From a virus: a stretch of DNA of 35,333 bases. The translations under genes were made by a program, and so were the position numbers. The notes beneath the pieces were generated by a model. It was not told the DNA's origin. It saw only the letters and a list, made by a program, of their open reading frames with translations, and made no database searches. Below are positions 30,227 through 35,333 of this stretch, in pieces; the stretch's first letter is position 1, and each line of letters opens with the position of its first letter. The DNA lies in IMG/VR virus record IMGVR_UViG_3300028388_002506, positions 1-35,333 of that record; one strand, given 5' to 3'.

Positions 30227-32101
30227 TTACGGGTTTTCGTAGTTCAGCTCGTCCTGCGGGTTGACGGGGATATTTTGCCCCGTGGTTTTCGTGATCGTGT
30301 ATTCGACCGCCGTGTATTGGGCGCCATCATCTGCAAGGGCCACCACGATCACATCGGCGTCGGAATCCGGGGTCCTGCCGCCCTGGTTGTTGTTGGTGTA
30401 ATCGAAATCCCATCCGATGCTAGCGCCGGTCACCTGCCCGTCGATGTCGGTGCCGCCGTTGTCGTCGACGATGATCGCACCCGGAGTCTCGAACCCATTT
30501 TCCTTCACGTTGCAGCTGTCCCCCGTGGCCTCGGTGACCGGTGCAGTACCATCGTCCTTCGTTGCCGTGACCGTGTTGCTGGAAGGCGAGCCGGTGATCA
30601 ACCAGCGCCCGTTATTCGCAGTCTCCGTAGTGAACCCGGTGATCGCGATATAGTCGCCGTTCAGTAAGTGATCGAGCTTCCCAGCATCCCCAGTCCAATC
30701 CAGGGTTGCGTTGTCTCCTGACACACCCGTGACCTTCAAGCTGGTCACGTCCACGTCGGTGATATGGGCAAAATACATCGTGTAGCGGGTAGTCGCGTCC
30801 ACTTCGTCCACGATGTTGTCGGCGAAATTCAGGTTGCCGGCCGCGGTAAACGGGAAAGTCCGCTCAGTCGAGACGATCGGGATGTACTCCGAATCCAACC
30901 CGCCTTGATCGACGGTGATGTCGTGAAACACCAGATTGTTTTTGTCGTTGTTGTCGAAGTCGTCGATGTAGACTCCGGGCTGGGTGTGCAGGATGGCGCC
31001 CACAAAGCTCGTAAACGGGATCGCGAGCTTGCCATAGACCGTGCCGAAGGCATCGCCGCCCACGTCGTCATTGATGTCGCCGCTTTGGCGGAGCTTGTAT
31101 TGCGCCCAGGAGTGAATCTCTTGCAGCCGCGCCGAAACCAAGCTCAGGTCCTTCACGTCCAGGATGCGATTGAAGGCGTACCAGTCGGTGCCGATCTGGC
31201 GCTCGCCTGGGTAAGCCTCCCACGTCGCAGTCCCCGTGAAAGAAGCCCAAGGCCCGGACTCACCGCCCGTAATGGTCCCCGCTCCGGTGCAGCGCGCCCA
31301 CCGCCCGGCGCCGTCCTGGACCACATCGTCCACCGCGTAGGTGGTCACCGCCGCCGTCGTGAAGCCGTTTCCCACGATGTAGTCGATCTCCAGCTCGCTA
31401 TAAGTCACCCCGGAGACCGATCCTGAGTCCGCCACGATAACCGTGTCGTCGTCCACCACGTCGTTGTCGGCATCGTTGGCCAGGGAGACCTTGTAGGCCC
31501 GGAAAGTCAGCGCCGCAATACCCTGCTCTGCTAGCAGCGCATAGCTGGAGAAGTCCTTTTGCTCCTCCCTCAGGAATGACTTGAGGTAGCTGGAATAGTC
31601 CGGGGATCCGCCGGTGCCCTTGATCTGGATGTTCTCGTTGAGCTCGCCAGTCTTGTCAAAATTCGTGGTGGACTGATCGAAGCCGGCCACCTGGGCATAG
31701 TACGCCTGATCGGCGCCGCTGTCTTCCATAGAGCCCAGGGACACGATACAAGCGTTTTCCCGCCCATCGGTTTCGCGGGATCCAGCATCCCGGAACAAAT
31801 CGCGGGTCTGCTGGTCCGCCGGTCCCCAACCGTTGATCCAGCGGAAGGACTCGTCATAGATCATGTAGATCGGAAAGCGGTGCTTATTGAGGTCGCTATC
31901 CGTCCGCCAGATCTCCTTGAGTTTGGAATAGACGCACTTGGCGGTGACTCCGGAGGTGGCGCCAGGGGAAGCATCGCTTAGTGTCCCCTGGGCTAACAGC
32001 TGGATCGTCTTCGCGCCGGTCTGGATTTCCATCTCATCCGCACCGCCGGCTGCCGTGTCAACGACGTAACTTAGATCATCGGGGTCCACGATCTTCGACA
32101 T
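30227..32101 (-). CDS. Large conserved structural protein (624 aa), tail or head appendage
   Basis: An AAGGAG ribosome binding site lies about nine bases before the ATG. The N-terminal third contains FPIYMIYDESFRWINGWG and TRDLFRDAGSRE, followed by an acidic beta-rich stretch. This pattern resembles a family of large structural proteins I associate with uncultured aquatic phages, but that is memory, not a search. The middle has a TEWYAF-like helical region (about residues 290-350), and the C-terminal half is a series of short beta modules, one with NGDYIAITGFTTETANNGRW. It ends in DELNYENP, matching the end of the upstream protein. There are no enzyme motifs. It probably forms part of the virion; the exact position (head fibre, neck or tail) is not decidable here. 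Confidence 0.6.
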   Translation of the reverse strand: MSKIVDPDDLSYVVDTAAGGADEMEIQTGAKTIQLLAQGTLSDASPGATSGVTAKCVYSKLKEIWRTDSDLNKHRFPIYMIYDESFRWINGWGPADQQTRDLFRDAGSRETDGRENACIVSLGSMEDSGADQAYYAQVAGFDQSTTNFDKTGELNENIQIKGTGGSPDYSSYLKSFLREEQKDFSSYALLAEQGIAALTFRAYKVSLANDADNDVVDDDTVIVADSGSVSGVTYSELEIDYIVGNGFTTAAVTTYAVDDVVQDGAGRWARCTGAGTITGGESGPWASFTGTATWEAYPGERQIGTDWYAFNRILDVKDLSLVSARLQEIHSWAQYKLRQSGDINDDVGGDAFGTVYGKLAIPFTSFVGAILHTQPGVYIDDFDNNDKNNLVFHDITVDQGGLDSEYIPIVSTERTFPFTAAGNLNFADNIVDEVDATTRYTMYFAHITDVDVTSLKVTGVSGDNATLDWTGDAGKLDHLLNGDYIAITGFTTETANNGRWLITGSPSSNTVTATKDDGTAPVTEATGDSCNVKENGFETPGAIIVDDNGGTDIDGQVTGASIGWDFDYTNNNQGGRTPDSDADVIVVALADDGAQYTAVEYTITKTTGQNIPVNPQDELNYENP

Positions 32102-32112
32102 GGTGTAGCTCC

Positions 32113-33969
32113 TTATGGGTTCTCATAATTCTCGTCATTGAACATTGCCACTTTAGCCTCAGAATTAGCGTTGGGCAACGTCAAACCGTAAATGTTGCTG
32201 ATATCAGGAACGTAATCAACGTGGTGGATCAAAACGTCCACCGTAGCCCCGCCCGAATGCGTGTACGAGATCTTGTACTTCCCGGCGCCATCCGACACCG
32301 TGGCGCTTTCCAGGTGGTAGAGGACCGTGGTGGTCCCCGCGGTCACGATCGTTACCTCCGAATCGTATTCCAGGCCCACCACCTCAAAAATAAACGATGC
32401 CGAGAAGGTCACGCTACCCGCGCCCGTGGCCTCGTAGGTACTCGGATCGCTATCATAGGCTTTTGTGACCACCAGATTCCCGGTGGCCGCGGTGTAGCGT
32501 ACATCATAGTCATTGCCAGAAAAGAAAAGCGCGTTGTAGGTAGCCGTGCCTGAGGTGGTGTGCAGGATCGCCCGGCTATTGGCCAGGAAACGGCTATTCT
32601 TGATTGCGGTGTCCGTCACCCCAGGGCGCCAAAGTAGCGCCGCGCTAGTCGTAGAAACGAACCCGGAGAATGTGAGATTCCGGCACTCGACCGCGTACAC
32701 GTCCACCTGCCCGCACGCCTTGAACTCGCAATTAGTGACATAGTGCCCCGAGTCGTTGGCGAAGAGGACCCCTTCCGTGATGTATGAAAAGGTCGTGCCG
32801 AACACCCCGAGGGCGTCAATAGCATCGCTAAAGTCGATACTCCAGCCCTCGCCGAGAAACACATTATCCACGGTGAACAATGACCCTGCAAAACCCACCC
32901 GGTCGTCCCCAGTCCCGGTGGACTGCCCGATCTCCACCTGCGTCCACGCGCTGGCACCCTCAACAAATTCGAGCACCGGCGTAATGGGTTGATCCGCTTT
33001 GACCACGCGCTCATTACGGGAGCGAAACAGAGTGCGCGCTGTGCTAGACGCATCGCCGATCGTCAAAGGTCCATTGATCACAATATCACCGTCGGGATTG
33101 CGCTGGACGATCCCAAACCAGCTATCGTCCGCTTCGTCCTTCGCGATGATGTCGGCAAAACTGATCGGCGCGTCCACGAAAGCCGCGGTCACGTTGAGCT
33201 CAGTTGCCGCCAGGTCCCCAGTAGACAGCGTTAGCGTGGCCGCGGCCACTGTGACCACTTCGTACTCGCCATCGTTGCTACTCGTGCCCGAGACCACGGC
33301 CATGTCGCCAGCTTCCCAACCGTCGGTCACAAAGCTGCCGCCATCGCTCCGCGTTATGGTATCGGCCGAAGCCCCATTGTCATTGAAATCCAAACCGTCC
33401 ACCGCGCTATCACTAGAAGACACGCCGGTCACGGCATAGCTCGTGCCATATTGCATGAGGTCGATCGCGAGCACCGTTGATTTGCTGGCCGTGGCCGCGA
33501 CGTTGAACCCGACACCGATGCGGTTACAAGCGGTCAAGCTGGGCGAACCGTTCGACCGATCAGCGGCCCGGTTTCCGGCGTCCAACGCGATCAGGTGCCA
33601 GCCTTTGCCTACCCAAGCAACATCCGATCCACCGACCAGATAATCCTCATAGTCCGCGGTCCACCCTGTCCCCGATCCGATCCGGACGTAAACTCCGTAA
33701 GAGCCGGACCCCAGCACAAAGCCAGGCGTGATATACACCCAGATCAAAATGATGTTGCTTGTCGCATCAAACGTCGTGCCGCTTTTGTAGACCCCGAACC
33801 CAGAATCGCCGGTCGAGCTGGGCTGGAGACCGACCGATTGCGTGCCCTCTTTGTAGATATCGCCTTCGTCGTCCCACTTGGAAGCGTTAGCGCCCCAACC
33901 GCTCCACGTTGAAACATTTTCCGCATCGTCCCAATCGGTGAAGTCTTCGGTGATAGTGGGGACGGCCAT
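32113..33969 (-). CDS. Large beta-rich structural protein with parallel beta-helix-like C-terminal half
   Basis: I place the start at the ATG at 33969, which overlaps the preceding TGA (ATGA), rather than the in-frame GTG one codon upstream; this gives 618 aa. Residues 1-170 look like a jelly-roll or carbohydrate-binding beta sandwich (aromatic-rich, with WSGWGANASKW and GKGWHLIALDAGN). Residues about 200-260 carry a small beta module (GDMAVVSGTSSNDGEYEVV). Residues about 370-490 have short strands with 'NCEFKACG', 'NLTFSGF' and 'NSRFLANSRAIL' turns typical of a right-handed beta-helix. The last residues are NDENYENP, almost identical to the end of the next protein. A fibre or decoration role is inferred. 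The downstream gene begins 11 bases after the stop. Confidence 0.6.
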   Translation of the reverse strand: MAVPTITEDFTDWDDAENVSTWSGWGANASKWDDEGDIYKEGTQSVGLQPSSTGDSGFGVYKSGTTFDATSNIILIWVYITPGFVLGSGSYGVYVRIGSGTGWTADYEDYLVGGSDVAWVGKGWHLIALDAGNRAADRSNGSPSLTACNRIGVGFNVAATASKSTVLAIDLMQYGTSYAVTGVSSSDSAVDGLDFNDNGASADTITRSDGGSFVTDGWEAGDMAVVSGTSSNDGEYEVVTVAAATLTLSTGDLAATELNVTAAFVDAPISFADIIAKDEADDSWFGIVQRNPDGDIVINGPLTIGDASSTARTLFRSRNERVVKADQPITPVLEFVEGASAWTQVEIGQSTGTGDDRVGFAGSLFTVDNVFLGEGWSIDFSDAIDALGVFGTTFSYITEGVLFANDSGHYVTNCEFKACGQVDVYAVECRNLTFSGFVSTTSAALLWRPGVTDTAIKNSRFLANSRAILHTTSGTATYNALFFSGNDYDVRYTAATGNLVVTKAYDSDPSTYEATGAGSVTFSASFIFEVVGLEYDSEVTIVTAGTTTVLYHLESATVSDGAGKYKISYTHSGGATVDVLIHHVDYVPDISNIYGLTLPNANSEAKVAMFNDENYENP

Positions 33970-34391
33970 CACCGCCCCCCGTCCAGCGACAAGAAGCGAT
34001 CATAGCCTAGCGCCGCGCCAATAACCGCTGCGCGCCACTCCTCGGCACCAGCCGGGGGGAAAGACACCTGCGCCCCGGGCATCTCCTCGATCGTTAGCCC
34101 CTCAAAGCCCTGGGCGTCATCCCCCAAGCAATAGACCACATTCTCGGCCGGGTGCTCATAGGCGGATAAGGGCTGGGCGCCATTGGGATCAAGCCAGCAC
34201 CAGGTATGCCCCGCGAAACGCTCGTCTGCTAGCGCCTCGCGAATCGAGGTAAAGTCCCCCATATCGTTGCCTGAAAGATCAATGGTCAATCCGAATAGCC
34301 CGTACAGCGCGCCAATGTGGTTTATGAAAGCGCGGCGCCTACCATCCGCCTCTCGGTAGTGTAGCAGATAGACGCCCATGGCCTTGATCAC
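33969..34391 (-). CDS. SpoU/TrmH (SPOUT)-like protein, divergent
   Basis: This 140-aa protein starts at a GTG that overlaps the previous stop (GTGA); an ATG four codons later is an alternative. Its order of motifs resembles SpoU/TrmH-type RNA 2'-O-methyltransferases: an N-terminal NHIGALYGLFG segment where motif 1 has an N-G-R pattern, a central YEHPAENVVYCLGDDAQGF stretch like the knotted SAM-binding motif 2 (hydrophobic strand, then G-x-E/D-x-x-G), and a C-terminal AAVIGAALGYDRF where motif 3 helix residues sit. The motif 1 arginine and the Ser-Leu-Asn of motif 3, both important in active members, are not seen. It may be an inactive or specialised SPOUT-fold protein. Its place among structural genes is odd. 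Homology is inferred from motif resemblance only. Confidence 0.5.
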   Translation of the reverse strand: MIKAMGVYLLHYREADGRRRAFINHIGALYGLFGLTIDLSGNDMGDFTSIREALADERFAGHTWCWLDPNGAQPLSAYEHPAENVVYCLGDDAQGFEGLTIEEMPGAQVSFPPAGAEEWRAAVIGAALGYDRFLSLDGGR

Positions 34392-34843
34392 CCATCCGCC
34401 TTGGCCTCTGCCAGGGGAGAAGCGACCCGGACTGATCCGACTTCGATCATCTGCGCCAGGATCTTGTTGAGGGCCTGGGTATAGGCCTTAGTCTCCGTCA
34501 ACGATTCTCGCCACTCCTGCTGGAGCTCGCGGAGTCCGTCAATCTTGTGATTCAACTCCGCATGGACCACCTCATGCCCGTGGCAGTAGGAGTCAAACTT
34601 GGCTTCGGTGACCACCTTAGCAAACTCCACGAGAAAGCGGGATTGCATATCCGAGATCTCGCTTTTGAGAGCTCCCATAGTCTGGGTGCCCGCCTGGAGT
34701 CGCTTCTCCAGGAGCTCCTCATAGCGCTCCCGAGCCTTCACCCGGGACCGAGCAAACCACGCGATGATACTGAGGAGGATCAAAATGAGCGCGCCAGCTA
34801 CCGCCAGCGCGAATGTCGTGTATTCTGGAGCCGCTGATCCCAC
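34388..34843 (-). CDS. Membrane-anchored coiled-coil protein, unknown function
   Basis: This 151-aa protein starts at a GTG preceded by a purine-rich AGGAAGGGG ribosome binding site. Residues about 11-30 form one strong hydrophobic segment (LAVAGALILILLSIIAWF) followed by basic residues, which predicts an N-out, C-in anchor. The rest, about residues 35-130, is charged and helical with heptad-like spacing, and reads as a coiled coil. There is no signal peptidase site or enzyme motif. The architecture resembles an i-spanin turned the other way or a small structural membrane protein, but the gene is far from the lysis cluster at 3055-4125. The TGA stop is inside the GTG start of the next gene (GTGA overlap), implying translational coupling. 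Function is not recognised. Confidence 0.6.
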   Translation of the reverse strand: MGSAAPEYTTFALAVAGALILILLSIIAWFARSRVKARERYEELLEKRLQAGTQTMGALKSEISDMQSRFLVEFAKVVTEAKFDSYCHGHEVVHAELNHKIDGLRELQQEWRESLTETKAYTQALNKILAQMIEVGSVRVASPLAEAKADG

Positions 34844-34863
34844 GGGTGTATCCCCTTCCTTGA

Positions 34864-35333
34864 TTAGTCCCTACGCCGAGCCCAGGACAAAAAGTCTGCC
34901 GCTGTTTCTACGTCCCCGTCAGCCGCGAATGCCGTGGCCCACGTCAACGCGGTGCTCCCAGCGTCCAAAGAAAGATCGCCTGAGCTGCCGGTGATAGTCG
35001 GCACTCCCTTGAAGTCTACTATCCCACCGTCCACCTTGACGCCGAACCCGCCGTTGCCGGTGCCGGAAAGAACAAGCCCATTGTCCGAACCAATCCTGGA
35101 CCCATCTAGCACCAAAATTCCGTTGCCATCAGAGCCCGTAACATCGATCTCAACCGGGGTCACATGGTCGCACCGCTGGACGATCAAGCCGTTCTGGTCA
35201 TCGGTGTCGCCCTGGTCGTGGATTGCCAGATAGCTCACGGTGCAATAGTCCAGGTCGTACAGCTCGATTCCGGACCACTGGAAGTCGCCATCCAGGTCGT
35301 CGACCAAGAAAGCAGTTCCCCCCACGCCCCCAA
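34864..35333 (-). CDS. Beta-helix-like structural protein, C-terminal part (5' end outside window)
   Basis: The reading frame is open to the right edge, so the gene starts outside the window. A GTG at 35325 is available but has no visible ribosome binding site ahead of it. The visible part, about 155 residues, is rich in Asp, Gly, Ser and Val. It has short alternating strands with turn motifs such as VEIDVTGSDGNGILVLDGS and GVKVDGGIVDFKG, as in the coils of right-handed parallel beta-helices found in tail spikes and phage decoration proteins. It ends with a short charged tail (SWARRRD). It lies first in this window's operon, ahead of other beta-rich structural genes, so a virion-surface or fibre role is inferred. 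No catalytic residues can be named. The general fold class is moderately supported; the exact role is unknown. Confidence 0.55.
   Translation of the reverse strand, partial: GGVGGTAFLVDDLDGDFQWSGIELYDLDYCTVSYLAIHDQGDTDDQNGLIVQRCDHVTPVEIDVTGSDGNGILVLDGSRIGSDNGLVLSGTGNGGFGVKVDGGIVDFKGVPTITGSSGDLSLDAGSTALTWATAFAADGDVETAADFLSWARRRD

Noticed and set aside
1-35333. tRNA, rRNA, CRISPR array, insertion sequence
   Set aside because: No cloverleaf-like segment, no regularly spaced repeat-spacer pattern, and no transposase or integrase motif was found in any frame.

Overview
This window is the late structural half of a tailed-phage genome with a contractile tail (myovirus morphology), or of a closely related prophage. 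Every supported gene is on the minus strand. The operon is read from position 35333 leftwards to about 3055, with almost no gaps and many 4-base start/stop overlaps. The DNA is GC-rich and uses GTG and TTG starts alongside ATG. A lipoprotein-like spanin near the end of the operon points to a Gram-negative host. I see no integrase, tRNA, rRNA, insertion sequence or CRISPR array, so nothing indicates a bacterial flank.

Layout in the direction of transcription. (1) 35333-28272: a 5'-truncated beta-helix-like protein, a membrane-anchored coiled-coil protein, a SpoU/SPOUT-methyltransferase-like protein, two large beta-rich structural proteins (618 and 624 aa), a small protein, a 420-aa structural protein with tandem repeats, and an 84-aa protein. 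(2) 28270-24555: neck and connector genes, namely a head-tail adaptor, a zinc-ribbon protein, a gp10-like morphogenesis protein, a tail-terminator-like protein, and a Lys/Pro/Glu-rich protein. (3) 24543-18504: tail sheath, tail tube, a strong intrinsic terminator, two tail assembly chaperone reading frames joined by a probable +1 frameshift, and a 773-aa tape measure. (4) 18501-6548: baseplate, namely hub, gpV-like spike, a 69-aa protein, a LysM + gp25-like fusion, a gpJ-like wedge protein, an Ig-like protein, two tandem paralogues, and a very large gpI-like protein. (5) 6535-3055: tail fibre, a small coiled-coil protein, a holin-like protein, an i-spanin-like protein and a u-spanin-like lipoprotein. 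No endolysin is visible. (6) After a terminator hairpin there is a separate cluster: a UvsW-like SF2 helicase (2687-1140), another hairpin, and two unrecognised genes, the second with a Cys4 cluster.

The genes act together to build a contractile injection tail. The tape measure and chaperones set and assemble tube length. The sheath surrounds the tube. The hub, spike and wedge form the baseplate, which carries an expanded set of fibre-like beta proteins. Holin and spanins release progeny. Capsid, portal and terminase genes are absent and presumably lie beyond the right edge. Assignments rest on reading the protein sequences; no database search was possible.
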